A stretch of DNA of 64,000 nucleotides, taken from the NCBI RefSeq assembly GCF_026001925.1, contig NZ_AP021869.1, positions 2,480,001-2,544,000 of the forward strand, in the 5' to 3' direction. The number at the start of each line of letters is the position of its first letter. The first letter of the stretch is position 1. Under the pieces are notes generated by a model. The model made no database searches. It was not told the DNA's origin and saw nothing but the letters and a program-made list of their open reading frames with translations. This document shows positions 35,655 to 52,512 of the stretch, one piece after another. This DNA comes from Vibrio gangliei. GTDB lineage: Bacteria > Pseudomonadota > Gammaproteobacteria > Enterobacterales > Vibrionaceae. The translations under genes and the position numbers were made by a program.

Positions 35655-35670
35655 TGTTTCACGTGAAACA
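35655..35670. promoter_or_regulatory. parS: parS site 2 (ParB binding)
   Basis: TGTTTCACGTGAAACA matches the full 16-bp parS consensus; symmetry extends to 18 bp (GTGTTTCACGTGAAACAC, 35654-35671). Intergenic, between the pepP/thiH terminator and the thiH stop. Confidence 0.95.
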
Positions 35671-35681
35671 CAGAACATATA

Positions 35682-36794
35682 TTATCCCGAATAGACAGAA
35701 TTCCAGTCAGTCCAAACCGGCTCATACCCTTTTTGCTTTAATGCCTGCTCAACTTGAATTACGCTGCGATCATCACTAATTTCAAACTGCTCCAATTCCA
35801 CCTCATCGTTGGCATAGCCCCCAGGCTGTGTTTTTGAAGCGGCAGAAATATGTGTGATTCCCAGCGGCAGTAAGTTATCGCGAAAACTCGCTTGTTCACG
35901 CGTTGATAATGACAGCTCAACTTCAGGGCTGAGTAAACGAAAAGCACAAATCAACTGTACCAATTGTTTATCTGTCATGACGGATTTAGGCTGCAATGAA
36001 CCGGCACAAGGACGCAATCGTGGAAATGAAATGGAGTATCGCGTTTGCCAATATTGTCTTTCTAAATACTTCAAATGTACTGCACTAAAAAAACAATCCG
36101 TTCGCCAATCTTCTAACCCAATTAATGCCCCTATTCCTATCTTATCAATCCCAGCACTGGCAATGCGATCTGGCGTTTCTAATCGATAGTAAAAGTCTTG
36201 CTTATTACCTCGTAAATGATGCTTCGCATAAGTACTTGGATGATAAGTTTCTTGATACACCATCACCGCATCTAAACCTAAGGTTTTAAGTTCTGCGTAA
36301 TCTTGCTGATCAAGTGGCTGTACTTCCATCGCTAAATAAGAAAATTTGGATTTAATAGCAGGAAGCATTTGGCGAAAATAATTCATGCCAACTTTGGTTT
36401 CATGCTCACCCGTCACTAATAGCACGCTGTCAAATTTCATTGCCTTAATCGCTTGTACTTCAGCTTCAATTTCTTCCAAATTCAAAGTACGACGTTTGAT
36501 TTTATTTTCCATAGAAAAACCGCAATATGTACAAGCATTGGCACACAGGTTGGATAAATATAATGGTATGTATAATCCAATATTGTGTCCGAACCGTTGC
36601 CTAGTTAAGGCGTATGATTTTTGTGCCATCACTTCGAGATAGCTTTCGGCGGCGGGTGAAATGAGCGCTTTAAAATCGTCTAAATCTATGCGCTCTTTCC
36701 CTAACGCACGCTCCACATCTTGGGCATTTTTACTCTGTATGGATAAGCCAATATCATCCCAATTTAATGAGTCAAATACTTGTCTAAATGTCAT
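35682..36794 (-). CDS. thiH: 2-iminoacetate synthase ThiH (radical SAM)
   Basis: This 370-residue radical SAM enzyme cleaves tyrosine to dehydroglycine and p-cresol for thiazole synthesis. The cluster motif CANACTYCGF (CX3CX2C, about residues 85-94) binds the 4Fe-4S cluster. It is the last gene of thiCEFSGH, 5 bp after thiG. The presence of ThiH in place of glycine oxidase ThiO fits a facultative anaerobe. Confidence 0.96.
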   Translation of the reverse strand: MTFRQVFDSLNWDDIGLSIQSKNAQDVERALGKERIDLDDFKALISPAAESYLEVMAQKSYALTRQRFGHNIGLYIPLYLSNLCANACTYCGFSMENKIKRRTLNLEEIEAEVQAIKAMKFDSVLLVTGEHETKVGMNYFRQMLPAIKSKFSYLAMEVQPLDQQDYAELKTLGLDAVMVYQETYHPSTYAKHHLRGNKQDFYYRLETPDRIASAGIDKIGIGALIGLEDWRTDCFFSAVHLKYLERQYWQTRYSISFPRLRPCAGSLQPKSVMTDKQLVQLICAFRLLSPEVELSLSTREQASFRDNLLPLGITHISAASKTQPGGYANDEVELEQFEISDDRSVIQVEQALKQKGYEPVWTDWNSVYSG

Positions 36795-36799
36795 TGCAC

Positions 36800-37615
36800 T
36801 TACTCCAGAAATGAAGTGAGTGGACTGGATGCATTCGCTTGTACAGAACGCGGCCCTAAGCCGGCTATAAACGCGCTTCGCCCTGCCTCAACCGCTTGTT
36901 TAAATGCAGTCGCCATTTGTACTGGATGTGGAGAAGATGCCATCGCAGTATTAACTAATACCGCATCAGCGCCTAACTCCATGGCATAAGCCGCATGAGA
37001 TGGCGCACCAATACCAGCATCAATAACAACAGGTACCTTAGCTTGTTCGATTATGATTTTAAGAAAGTCTTCAGACACTAACCCTTTATTTGAACCGATT
37101 GGGGCTCCGAGCGGCATGACAGCAGCACAACCAACATCCTCCAAACGTTTACACAATACAGGATCAGCATGACAATAAGGCAAAACGGTAAAGCCTAATT
37201 CAACCAATTGCTCTGCTGCTTTTAAGGTTTCGATCGGGTCTGGCATCAAATATTTAGGATCGGGATGAATTTCAAGTTTCACCCATGAGGTATCGAGGAC
37301 TTCACGCGCTAACTGCGCAGCGAAAACCGCTTCTTTGGCTGTTTTTGCACCAGAGGTATTAGGCAGTAATTGGATATTAGATTGCTGCAATGGGCGTAAG
37401 ATATCATCGCTTTGTTGCTGTAAATCAATCCGTTTAAGCGCCAGTGTCGTCAACTGCGAACCCGATGCACTCAAAGATTCAAGCATGAGTTTTGAGTTGG
37501 CGAACTTCCCGGTCCCCGTAAATAGTCGTGATTGAAAGCAAGTGTTGCCAATAAGCAATGTATCATTAAGAGCCAGCGCATCATTAAGAACCTGTGTATC
37601 ATTCAATTCAGACAT
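36800..37615 (-). CDS. thiG: Thiazole synthase ThiG
   Basis: This 271-residue TIM-barrel enzyme builds the thiazole ring from dehydroglycine, deoxyxylulose phosphate and ThiS-thiocarboxylate. The catalytic lysine lies in [38 protein letters not shown] forms the phosphate end. ATG 37615 (MSELNDTQ) has GGAGG 8 bases upstream and avoids overlap with thiS; about 15 residues longer at the N-terminus than the E. coli protein. Confidence 0.95.
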   Translation of the reverse strand: MSELNDTQVLNDALALNDTLLIGNTCFQSRLFTGTGKFANSKLMLESLSASGSQLTTLALKRIDLQQQSDDILRPLQQSNIQLLPNTSGAKTAKEAVFAAQLAREVLDTSWVKLEIHPDPKYLMPDPIETLKAAEQLVELGFTVLPYCHADPVLCKRLEDVGCAAVMPLGAPIGSNKGLVSEDFLKIIIEQAKVPVVIDAGIGAPSHAAYAMELGADAVLVNTAMASSPHPVQMATAFKQAVEAGRSAFIAGLGPRSVQANASSPLTSFLE

Positions 37616-37619
37616 GAGA

Positions 37620-37823
37620 TCAGCCTCCTGCAATCATACTGAAGATCGCAATGTCATCACCTTCTTTCAACTCAAAGGCTGACCAAGATGATTTGGGAAT
37701 GATGTCTGAATTGACTGCAACCGCGACTTGCTTGGTATCAATATCTAAATTTGTTAAAAATGTACCTAGGTTATTTTGTTCATTGTTGAGCGTTTTTACT
37801 TGCTGATTCACCCTGACTTGCAT
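37620..37823 (-). CDS. thiS: Sulfur carrier protein ThiS
   Basis: This 67-residue ubiquitin-fold protein ends in the required Gly-Gly (SMIAGG). ThiF adenylates this end and it carries sulfur to ThiG. Between thiF and thiG in the operon. Confidence 0.94.
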   Translation of the reverse strand: MQVRVNQQVKTLNNEQNNLGTFLTNLDIDTKQVAVAVNSDIIPKSSWSAFELKEGDDIAIFSMIAGG

Positions 37824-37859
37824 GGTGCATCTCCTTAGATTCTTCCTTGTATAGAAGTC

Positions 37860-38618
37860 CTAAATTTCCTCTAGGCTTCCACACACAGGACAACTTGCCT
37901 CTCTCGCAATATTAAATCGTTGCCAAGAAAGCGTTTGTCCATCAAATAAATTGAAAATCGCAGGTTTAAATTTATCGTTACCAGTAAGATATTTGATTGC
38001 TTCCAGTGCCTGTAGGTTACCTAAGCTACCTACGACAGGACCAACTACACCCGATTCTGAACACTTTAAACCTGCGTTGTTATCTTGGTATGGCACAGCG
38101 CAGTGGTAACAAGGGGACGGTTGTTTATGAAAATCAAAACTCATCAATTGTCCGACCCAGCCAGTGGCAGAACCAGAAATCAACGTGGTTTTTCCATCAT
38201 GACAGGCTTTATTGACTGCTTGCCTCGTAGGAAAATTATCACTGCAATCCAATACAACATCGGCCAACATCACTTCTAAGTTCAACTGAGCATCTTGCAA
38301 GTAGCTGGATACACTGCGAACTTTACAATGTGGATTAAGCTGTTTGAGTTGCTCGGCCATCGCTTGCGCTTTATTTTTACCTAAATCACTTTCGCGATAG
38401 ACCACTTGGCGCTGCAAATTAGACGAGTCAACGTTATCGCCATCAGCCACAACCAAGCTGCCCACTCCAGCACCAGCCAAATACATCGCCGCAGCCGAGC
38501 CTAAACCACCACAACCCACCAACAATACTTTGCTTGCCATTAACTTTTCTTGTCCGGTTTCAGCGATTTCCGGCACCATGATTTGTCTTTGGTAGCGTTG
38601 AAATTGTTGGTCGTTCAT
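37860..38618 (-). CDS. thiF: ThiS adenylyltransferase ThiF
   Basis: This 252-residue E1-like enzyme has the ATP motif LLVGCGGLGSAAAMYLAGAG (about residues 32-51) and two zinc pairs, CYHC and CPVC. It adenylates the ThiS C-terminus. MoeB is the paralogue; the operon position decides for ThiF. Confidence 0.93.
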   Translation of the reverse strand: MNDQQFQRYQRQIMVPEIAETGQEKLMASKVLLVGCGGLGSAAAMYLAGAGVGSLVVADGDNVDSSNLQRQVVYRESDLGKNKAQAMAEQLKQLNPHCKVRSVSSYLQDAQLNLEVMLADVVLDCSDNFPTRQAVNKACHDGKTTLISGSATGWVGQLMSFDFHKQPSPCYHCAVPYQDNNAGLKCSESGVVGPVVGSLGNLQALEAIKYLTGNDKFKPAIFNLFDGQTLSWQRFNIAREASCPVCGSLEEI

Positions 38619-38644
38619 ACCGTTTCCTTAATTACCTTTTAGTG

Positions 38645-41852
<3,208 letters not shown>

Positions 41853-41958
41853 TTAGACCCTTAACGGGAAATGCTTGACGGATTTGATGCACAAGAGAGT
41901 AACTGTAAGACACAGCTACATTTATAGAGGGGGTAATTGTAGTAAAGATTACTCTTCT

Positions 41959-42039
41959 CTCGTTCCCTACGCAGGTATTAGCCTGTTCAGGTTCAACGGA
42001 TCCCGCAACGCGGTCTCAGCCTTATGGCACTCCGACAAG
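41959..42039 (-). promoter_or_regulatory. TPP riboswitch (THI element) controlling thiCEFSGH
   Basis: Minus strand: P1 CTTGT / ACGAG, then GGAGTGCC, GGCTGAGA, ATCCGTTGAACCTGA and ACCTGCGTAGGGAA, the conserved blocks of the thi box. It lies about 130 nt before thiC. No clear terminator follows, so control may act on translation initiation (inference). Confidence 0.95.
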
Positions 42040-42046
42040 TTTATCG

Positions 42047-42075
42047 AGTATATAAAGTGAACATATTATCATCAA
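42047..42075 (-). promoter_or_regulatory. Candidate thiC promoter
   Basis: Minus strand -35 TTGATG (42070-42075), 17-bp spacer, -10 TATACT (42047-42052); predicted start at about 42040, exactly at the beginning of the TPP riboswitch. Confidence 0.65.
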
Positions 42076-42114
42076 GTTTAATCATCAAAATTTGTGATAA
42101 TAAATACAATGCTT

Positions 42115-43485
42115 TTATTTTTTCAATTTATTGATCAAAGAAGCGAACAAGCTCGAATGCGTCTCCCGCAATTGGCCAATTTTTCCATCGAACTTTGGCG
42201 CCTCTTTCAAATCAAATAATTTAGGCACCGCCACTCTTTGAGAAGAATAAATTCCGGTATGTCCGCTAAAGTAATAAGCGGTGTAGCAGACTACAGCAAA
42301 ATACAAAATATATTCGGAACCAAATAACTCAACGCCCATAATGGTGCAAGCTAAAGGTGTGTTGGTGGCGGCGGCAAATACTGCAATAAAGCCTAAGGCA
42401 GCAAACAGCTCTGGAGGTGCACCTAACAACCAAGCTAATGTATTTCCTAACGTTGCACCAATAAAAAATAGTGGCGTGACTTCACCACCTTTAAAACCTA
42501 CTGATAGTGTCAATGCGGTCAAAATCAGCTTGAGTAGCCAGCTATACCACTCAGCACCACCTTGATGAAAAGCAGAGAGAATGCTAACCCCTCCTTCTCG
42601 ACTACTGTAGACGCCAAGACCGGTATAATCGTAGTTACCAATCAATTTAGTCATGATGATTACTAAGACACCACCGACAAAAACAATCAAATATGGATTT
42701 TTGAGCGTTAATTTAAAGAAGTCTTTTAAAGAATGGGTTAATTCACCAAACAAATAACCAGCCAAACCAAAGCCAACACCAGCGACTAAGATTTTAAGCA
42801 GCAAGTATGGATCAACTTTTACAACATGATCGAGCAATTGATAGGTTTCCAGAAAATCTATTCGGTAATGCGTATGATGCGCCCCTAAAGCCGTACAGAC
42901 AACATCTGCAATAATTGCAGCAAATAAGGCTGGAACAATAGCATCATACTTCAAACGTCCAATAGCGAGCACTTCTAGAGCGAAAATTGCTCCTGTTAAC
43001 GGCGTACCGAAAATTGCACCAAAGCCAGCGGCAATGCCTGATATCAGCAGTAAGCGTTTATCTGACTCTGATAACTTAAACAATTTAGCGAAATAATTCG
43101 AAGCTGCGCCACCAATTTGGACCGCCGTTCCTTCTCGACCAGCAGATCCTCCAAACAAATGTGTCATAACGGTAGTAATTAAAACTAATGGTCCCATTCG
43201 AGTAGGAATACCGGCACCTGGCTGATGTATTTCATCCATGATTAAGTTATTACCATCATCCGAATTTTTGCCCAATTCTTTGTATAAATAGAGAATAACC
43301 AGACCGGCAAAAGGTAATAAATATAATAGCCAGGTGTTAGCTTCACGAGTAGTCGTCGCTTCAGCAAGCAACCACAAGAAGAAAGCATTTAAAGCGCCAA
43401 TAGCGGCAGAAACCGGCAAGAGAATAAGAATCCAACGTAATATTTGGAGGAATAGCTTAGGATTAGCCTTTAATGGATGAGACAT
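42115..43485 (-). CDS. CLC-F type fluoride/proton antiporter
   Basis: This 456-residue CLC-family membrane protein has the motif [10 protein letters not shown] (residues 78-87), where chloride-type CLCs have GSGIP, and GREGT (116-120) with the gating glutamate. A methionine at the anion site plus GREGT/V marks the fluoride-specific CLC-F clade, which expels fluoride to resist its toxicity. A fluoride riboswitch precedes the gene (43571-43626), which strongly supports this. It would otherwise be annotated as a voltage-gated chloride channel. TM helices run through residues 15-430. It lies alone between thiC and rRNA operon 2. Confidence 0.9.
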   Translation of the reverse strand: MSHPLKANPKLFLQILRWILILLPVSAAIGALNAFFLWLLAEATTTREANTWLLYLLPFAGLVILYLYKELGKNSDDGNNLIMDEIHQPGAGIPTRMGPLVLITTVMTHLFGGSAGREGTAVQIGGAASNYFAKLFKLSESDKRLLLISGIAAGFGAIFGTPLTGAIFALEVLAIGRLKYDAIVPALFAAIIADVVCTALGAHHTHYRIDFLETYQLLDHVVKVDPYLLLKILVAGVGFGLAGYLFGELTHSLKDFFKLTLKNPYLIVFVGGVLVIIMTKLIGNYDYTGLGVYSSREGGVSILSAFHQGGAEWYSWLLKLILTALTLSVGFKGGEVTPLFFIGATLGNTLAWLLGAPPELFAALGFIAVFAAATNTPLACTIMGVELFGSEYILYFAVVCYTAYYFSGHTGIYSSQRVAVPKLFDLKEAPKFDGKIGQLRETHSSLFASLINKLKK

Positions 43486-43570
43486 GTATCTTCCTAATAT
43501 AAATAAGATTTAAGCAAAGGATAGATACATTGAGAGTATTTGAAAACCTGCAGATAGATCTATCCCATCT

Positions 43571-43626
43571 AGCAGGAGTCATTATCTCAAAAATTTGAGC
43601 GGTTAACGGTGGAACCCCATCACCTA
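43571..43626 (-). promoter_or_regulatory. Fluoride riboswitch (crcB motif)
   Basis: Minus strand: GGTGATGGGGTTCCACC, then GTTAACCG, hairpin CTCAA-ATTT-TTGAG, and AATGACTCC. Pairings GGTG/CACC, GGGGT/ACTCC and the hairpin reproduce the crcB RNA fold. It is 86 nt upstream of the CLC-F gene. Downstream, GGATAGAT can pair with ATCTATCC near 43520, a possible expression platform. Confidence 0.88.
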
Positions 43627-43645
43627 TGATAAGCATCACGCGAAG

Positions 43646-43674
43646 ATCATATAATTTGTTACTTAACTATGCAA
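43646..43674 (-). promoter_or_regulatory. Candidate promoter of the CLC-F gene
   Basis: Minus strand -35 TTGCAT (43669-43674), 17-bp spacer, -10 TATGAT (43646-43651). The predicted start (~43639) lies just before the fluoride riboswitch. Confidence 0.65.
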
Positions 43675-43797
43675 GGTAATAGATATAGACGAAATTGACT
43701 TCAATCAAGCAGAACTAAAATTCAGGCCCTCGTTATAAACACCAATTAATGATAATAGCTGCATGCGATAGAACTTTATTTACTACAAATACAAAAA

Positions 43798-43821
43798 AGC
43801 CTCGTCAGTGATGACGAGGCT
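43798..43821 (-). terminator. Intrinsic terminator of rRNA operon 2
   Basis: Minus strand AGCCTCGTCA - TCAC - TGACGAGGCT then TTTTTTGT; 12 bp beyond tRNA-Asp. Confidence 0.92.
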
Positions 43822-43833
43822 TCGTAAAATAAG

Positions 43834-43910
43834 TGGCGGAGCGGACGGGACTCGAACCCGCGACCCCCGGCGTGACAGGCCGGTATTCTAACCAACTGAA
43901 CTACCGCTCC
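43834..43910 (-). tRNA. tRNA-Asp (anticodon GTC)
   Basis: 77 nt with CCA; acceptor GGAGCGG / CCGCTCC, discriminator G, anticodon loop CTGTCAC. Distal tRNA of rRNA operon 2. Confidence 0.96.
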
Positions 43911-43940
43911 GCAGCGTCTATTCAGTAATAGATATTCAAA

Positions 43941-44058
43941 GCCTGGCGATGTCCTACTCTCACATGGGGAAGCCCCACACTACCATCGGCGCTACTTCGT
44001 TTCACTTCTGAGTTCGGCATGGAATCAGGTGGGTCCAAAGCGCTATGGTCGCCAAGCA
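43941..44058 (-). rRNA. rrf: 5S rRNA, operon 2
   Basis: 118 nt, TGCTTGGCG ... CGCCAGGC; same as the operon 3 copy at 63654 and one internal base from the proximal operon 1 copy. Confidence 0.95.
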
Positions 44059-44193
44059 AATTCTTTTGTTAATCGCCGTTAGGCGCTTAACTTAATTCGG
44101 AAAGCTGTTTGCTATCTCTAGCTAAAGTCTCATCACTCATTCAAGTGCTTATCTGTATTCTTTTGAGTCCATCAAAACCCTTTAGGTGTTGTA

Positions 44194-47080
<2,887 letters not shown>

Positions 47081-47423
47081 ATACAACCCAAAAGGGTCTT
47101 TATGTATGTTCAACTAAATAAGGTTTTAGTTTTTGATGATTAAGAGGGTTAATCTTAGTCATCGTTGCCGGACTCAATAGAACAAACAATGAATTGTTTG
47201 TTTGAATACAAGACACTTGAATGTGTGTTGTGTGTTTATCTTAAAGATAAACATTGAGAACTTTTATTTGATAAAACATAAAATGTTTTATCAGTCAGCT
47301 TTCCAAATTGTTAAAGAGCAAAGAGTTTGTTATTACAAACCACTTTTTAAAGACTTTCATCGTCACTAAACCCCATCCAACAATAAAGATTGGATGCGAT
47401 GCATCGTAAAAGTATTTAAAGAG
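47081..47423 (-). other. Spacer between tRNA-Val and 23S, operon 2 (no gene)
   Basis: About 340 bp. The part next to 23S matches operon 1 apart from an extra T and a TAAA/TTAA change; beyond boxA (from about 47330) it diverges completely. Confidence 0.8.
47305..47319 (-). promoter_or_regulatory. boxA in the 16S-23S spacer, operon 2
   Basis: GCTCTTTAACAATTT on the minus strand, at the equivalent place to operon 1. Confidence 0.85.
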
Positions 47424-47499
47424 TGGTGGGCGATACCGGGCTCGAACCAGTGACCCCCTGCTTGTAAGGCAGGTGCTCTCCCAACTGAGCTAATCGCCC
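47424..47499 (-). tRNA. tRNA-Val (anticodon TAC)
   Basis: 76 nt with CCA; acceptor GGGCGAT / ATCGCCC, anticodon loop CTTACAA. Third tRNA in the operon 2 spacer. Confidence 0.96.
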
Positions 47500-47540
47500 A
47501 TAATTTCTCTTACCTAAAGTAAGCATTCCTATGGAAGGAA

Positions 47541-47616
47541 TGGTGGGTCGTGCAGGATTCGAACCTGCGACCAATTGATTAAAAGTCAACTGCTCTACCA
47601 ACTGAGCTAACGACCC
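47541..47616 (-). tRNA. tRNA-Lys (anticodon TTT)
   Basis: 76 nt with CCA; acceptor GGGTCGT / ACGACCC, anticodon loop CTTTTAA. Second tRNA in the operon 2 spacer. Confidence 0.96.
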
Positions 47617-47636
47617 CTTTTATTCTCAAAGGAGAA

Positions 47637-47712
47637 TGGTATCCCGTAGGGGAGTCGAACCCCTGTTACCGCCGTGAAAGGGCGGTGTCCTAGGCCTCTA
47701 GACGAACGGGAC
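47637..47712 (-). tRNA. tRNA-Glu (anticodon TTC), operon 2 spacer
   Basis: 76 nt with CCA, identical to the operon 1 copy at 12729-12804. Confidence 0.96.
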
Positions 47713-47805
47713 ACAGGATTGAAAGCATTGGGATGCTTTCTTATAAACTCTTCTATATAAACCTAATCAATCTGTGTGAACACTCATCAATGCACAATCT
47801 TTACG

Positions 47806-49347
<1,542 letters not shown>

Positions 49348-49516
49348 AAGTTTTGTTGAAGCTAAAAGCTTCGGCTCAATGAATTCTGATATTTAGCATT
49401 ACTAAGTAATGTTGAATTGACTGTGCTCGATACCGAAGTATCAAATTGGTCACTCAGTTCATTGATAAATCTTTTTTGATTATCATCAACGAGTGCCCAC
49501 ACAGATTGATAGGTTT

Positions 49517-49531
49517 AAATTGTTAAAGAGC
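49517..49531 (-). promoter_or_regulatory. boxA in the leader of rRNA operon 2
   Basis: GCTCTTTAACAATTT on the minus strand. Confidence 0.85.
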
Positions 49532-49579
49532 GTTGTTCTTATTGAGATTGCTTAGCGCATCCCGTTGAACAGGGCGGCC

Positions 49580-49607
49580 ATTTTAGCGATTTAAAAGTTC
49601 GTGTCAA
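49580..49607 (-). promoter_or_regulatory. rRNA operon 2 promoter P2
   Basis: Minus strand TTGACA (49602-49607), 16-bp spacer, TAAAAT (49580-49585); same as operon 1 P2. Confidence 0.8.
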
Positions 49608-49750
49608 ACACTTTTTTAAAACTTTTTTTCATTCACTTTGAAAAGTGAAATCAAACCAGCTCAAGGCTGTTCTCGCAAACCTTTTTGAGAAGGTTTTGAC
49701 CTCTGAACCGTGCTGCAGCTTGGCTGCGTGCTCCGTGTCAGTGAGGGCGC

Positions 49751-49778
49751 ATTATAGAGACCTGAGTCACATTGGCAA
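49751..49778 (-). promoter_or_regulatory. rRNA operon 2 promoter P1
   Basis: Minus strand TTGCCA (49773-49778), 16-bp spacer, TATAAT (49751-49756), discriminator GCGCCCTC. The -35 and spacer differ from operon 1, so the two operons may differ in strength. Confidence 0.82.
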
Positions 49779-49863
49779 GCCCTTTTTTAAGATTTCTCTG
49801 ACTTTTTTCTCATTCGAGTAAAATTCAGTCAAAAGCGGCTATTTGTGCTTATTTTCTCTTCAA

Positions 49864-50385
49864 TTATTGAATCTTTTGAGCGAATTGAGTCACTTTTTCC
49901 CAATCGGTATATTCAACTTCTTTACTGGTATCCGTTTCACCATCTGTCATTGTCATAATGAATCTGATCATAGTTCGATCAAACCAGTTGTATCTTGGGT
50001 ACAATAATGCTCCGGCAAACACGCCAATATGTTTAGGTCTCCATGGAGACTTTTTCAAAAACTTCTGGATATAAGCACTTCCTTCCGGCGTATCCTTTCC
50101 TTCTTTACGTGCCGTTAAGTTGACGCTATAAAAATACGCATTGGAATGATTGAGCTGCTCAAGATTTTTCTCAATAAAAGCGTATAACCTCTTATTAAAG
50201 TGGCCGTAGCGAATGGAAGCACCAATGATGATGTTGTCAAAATGAGACAGATCGACTTGCTCAGCTTGGTGTAAGTCAGCTAACTGGCAATGTTCATGAC
50301 CTAAATGCTCAGCGATATAACGCGCAATCTTATGCGTCTGCCCTTCCCGGCTTGAATACAAAATAATGTGTCTTTTCACGTTCAC
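49864..50385 (-). CDS. hemG: Menaquinone-dependent protoporphyrinogen oxidase HemG
   Basis: This 173-residue flavodoxin-like protein oxidises protoporphyrinogen IX with electrons passed to quinones. The FMN loop LYSSREGQTHKIA, GASIRYGHF, WRPKHIGVFAGAL and GETDTSKEVEYTDW match E. coli HemG. The start appears to be GTG 50385, which abuts the trkH stop; a second GTG at 50379 would give MKRHIILYSS, closer to E. coli. The trkH-hemG-rRNA order is that of E. coli rrnA. Confidence 0.94.
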   Translation of the reverse strand: MNVKRHIILYSSREGQTHKIARYIAEHLGHEHCQLADLHQAEQVDLSHFDNIIIGASIRYGHFNKRLYAFIEKNLEQLNHSNAYFYSVNLTARKEGKDTPEGSAYIQKFLKKSPWRPKHIGVFAGALLYPRYNWFDRTMIRFIMTMTDGETDTSKEVEYTDWEKVTQFAQKIQ

Positions 50386-51843
50386 CTAACTTTTCCAAAA
50401 CGTTGGAGTAAATAAAATAAGAAGAGTAAATACTTCAAGTCGACCAAATAACATCGAAACAATAAGCACCCACTTAGCAGTATCATTAACATTAGCAAAA
50501 TGCACCGACACATCTCCCAGCCCAGGACCGAGGTTATTGAGTGTGGCAGCTACCGCTGAAAAGGCACTTAATTCATCCATACCCGATGCGATCAAACCCA
50601 ACATACATAGTACGAAAACCAAAGCATAGGCAGAGAAAAATCCCCATACTGCATCCACCACTCTCTGTGGCAGTGCTTTGCCCCCAATCTTAATCGGGAA
50701 AACGGCTTTAGGATGAACCAAACGCTTGAGTTCACGGCCACCTTGCAAGGTTAATAACAACACTCGAATCACTTTTAAACCACCACCGGTAGAACCGGCA
50801 CAACCACCAATAAAAGAAGAAAACAATAATAATACGGGTAAGAATAGTGGCCACTGAGAAAAACCTGTTGTGGTAAAGCCCGCCGTGGTGGATATCGAAA
50901 CCGTTTGGAAAAGGACCTGATCGAATGCTTCAAATGTAGTTAAATTGGTATTGTGTGCCAGCAAAATGATAAAACACAATAAAAACAAAATAACTTGAAA
51001 GGTAATAAAAGCTCTAAACTCTGGATCTCGCCAATAATACTTAGGATGCACTCCACCCGAAGCAAATGCAGCAAAGTGCAATGAGAAATTACACGCTGAA
51101 ATCAATAAAAACACCACTGTAATCATGTTGATCACAGGGCTATTAAAGTACCCCATACTGGCGTCATGAGTTGAAAACCCGCCAATCGCAATGGTTGAGA
51201 AGCTATGACAAATGGCATCAAATACACTCATGCCAGCGAACCAAAATGCCAAAGCACAAGCAATGGTCAAGCTAAGATAAATATACCAAAGTACTTTCGC
51301 CGTCTCGGCAATACGCGGCGTCATTTTATTATCTTTAACCGGGCCTGGTATTTCAGCTCGATATAACTGCATCCCACCAATGCCGAGTATCGGTAATATC
51401 GCGACCGCGAGAACAATGATCCCCATACCGCCGAACCACTGCAGTAACTGTCGGTAAAATAAAATCGCTTTGGGCAAGTGATCCAAACCAACAATCGTCG
51501 TCGCACCTGTAGTCGTTAATGCAGAAAAAGATTCAAAGAAAGCATCCGTTACAGACACATCAGGGGTGGGTGACAACCAAAACGGTAAGGCGCCGGCGCT
51601 TCCGATTACCGTCCAGAAAAGCACCACAATCAAGAAGCCATCACGGGCTTTTAATTCTGACTTTTTATAGCGATTGGGAAACCAACATAGGCCGCCACAA
51701 AGCAATAAAATAAAGAAGGTTGTCACAAAAGGCACACCAGCCCCATCACGATAAATCAATGCCACCAGCGCAGGCACTAACATTGATACGCTAAACAGAG
51801 CCAGTAATAAGCCAATAATTCGAATAATTGAACGAAACTGCAT
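50386..51843 (-). CDS. trkH: Potassium uptake channel subunit TrkH
   Basis: This 485-residue membrane protein has the four pore repeats of the Trk/Ktr family (for example ALTTTGATTI, STIAIGGFSTH, STTAGFTTTGF, ATLNNLGPGLG), each with the filter glycine. TrkH forms the K+ path and works with the cytoplasmic NAD-binding TrkA, which is not in the window. It lies between yigZ and hemG. Confidence 0.95.
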   Translation of the reverse strand: MQFRSIIRIIGLLLALFSVSMLVPALVALIYRDGAGVPFVTTFFILLLCGGLCWFPNRYKKSELKARDGFLIVVLFWTVIGSAGALPFWLSPTPDVSVTDAFFESFSALTTTGATTIVGLDHLPKAILFYRQLLQWFGGMGIIVLAVAILPILGIGGMQLYRAEIPGPVKDNKMTPRIAETAKVLWYIYLSLTIACALAFWFAGMSVFDAICHSFSTIAIGGFSTHDASMGYFNSPVINMITVVFLLISACNFSLHFAAFASGGVHPKYYWRDPEFRAFITFQVILFLLCFIILLAHNTNLTTFEAFDQVLFQTVSISTTAGFTTTGFSQWPLFLPVLLLFSSFIGGCAGSTGGGLKVIRVLLLTLQGGRELKRLVHPKAVFPIKIGGKALPQRVVDAVWGFFSAYALVFVLCMLGLIASGMDELSAFSAVAATLNNLGPGLGDVSVHFANVNDTAKWVLIVSMLFGRLEVFTLLILFTPTFWKS

Positions 51844-51891
51844 AATGCTAAGAAGCGAAGCGCTCCCAAATTCCTTTTTCTATTATTGAGG

Positions 51892-52512
51892 TCAATTTTC
51901 TACCTCATTAATCAGCACTTTCGCGCCACTTTTATTAATCAATGCTTGTGAAAAAATCGCCGCATCGCGTTTATCGATTTCAACCACCAGCATCACATCA
52001 CTTTCAAATAAAGCATCTAATTGAATCGCCTCGAATTGCGACATCATAGCTTGTACTAATGGCAATAAGGAATAGTCTAACCTTAGCCGCAATTGTGTCG
52101 TGATCTTTTTTTCAATAGTTTGAAGTTGCTTAAGAGCTTGCTGAACACCACCACCGTAAGCTTTCACTAAACCGCCAGTGCCCAGTTTAATCCCACCAGA
52201 ATAGCGAGTGACGACTGCTGTCATTTCCCCCACGCCTGAGCCAGACAATTGTGCCAATATCGGCTTGCCTGCTGTACCCGAGGGTTCTCCATCATCACTA
52301 AAGCCCCACAATAATGAATTTTCAGGGCGTCCAGCCACAAATGCCCAACAATTATGTCGTGCGCTCGCATGCTCGGCTTTCACTTGTTCGATAAACTCTT
52401 TAGCCGTCTCTACACTTGGCGTATGAGCAATCTTTGTAATAAACACACTCTTTTTAATTTCTTCTTCAAACGTGACGCTAGCCGTTGGAATTAAGTACGG
52501 TTGGTCATTCAT
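51892..52512 (-). CDS. yigZ: IMPACT-family protein YigZ
   Basis: This 206-residue protein has the UPF0029/IMPACT N-terminal domain (HASARHNCWAFVAG, DDGEPSGTAGKPIL, TRYSGGIKLGTGGLVKAYGG) and the DUF1949-type C-terminal domain. The family is linked to translation-related regulation, but its bacterial function is unclear. It is 48 bp upstream of trkH and divergent from fadB. E. coli has pepQ between yigZ and fadB; it is missing here. Confidence 0.9.
   Translation of the reverse strand: MNDQPYLIPTASVTFEEEIKKSVFITKIAHTPSVETAKEFIEQVKAEHASARHNCWAFVAGRPENSLLWGFSDDGEPSGTAGKPILAQLSGSGVGEMTAVVTRYSGGIKLGTGGLVKAYGGGVQQALKQLQTIEKKITTQLRLRLDYSLLPLVQAMMSQFEAIQLDALFESDVMLVVEIDKRDAAIFSQALINKSGAKVLINEVEN

Larger units (their letters stand above)
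49348..49863 (-). other. rRNA operon 2 leader and hemG-rRNA gap (no gene)
   Basis: About 515 bp. Up to the P1 -10 box it repeats the operon 1 leader with an extra T near 49613 and one G/T change near 49705; upstream of P1 it is unrelated. No clear terminator is visible between hemG and P1. Confidence 0.8.

Noticed and set aside
43486..43833. Possible small gene between the CLC-F gene and tRNA-Asp
   Set aside because: Contains the fluoride riboswitch, a promoter and a terminator; no convincing frame.
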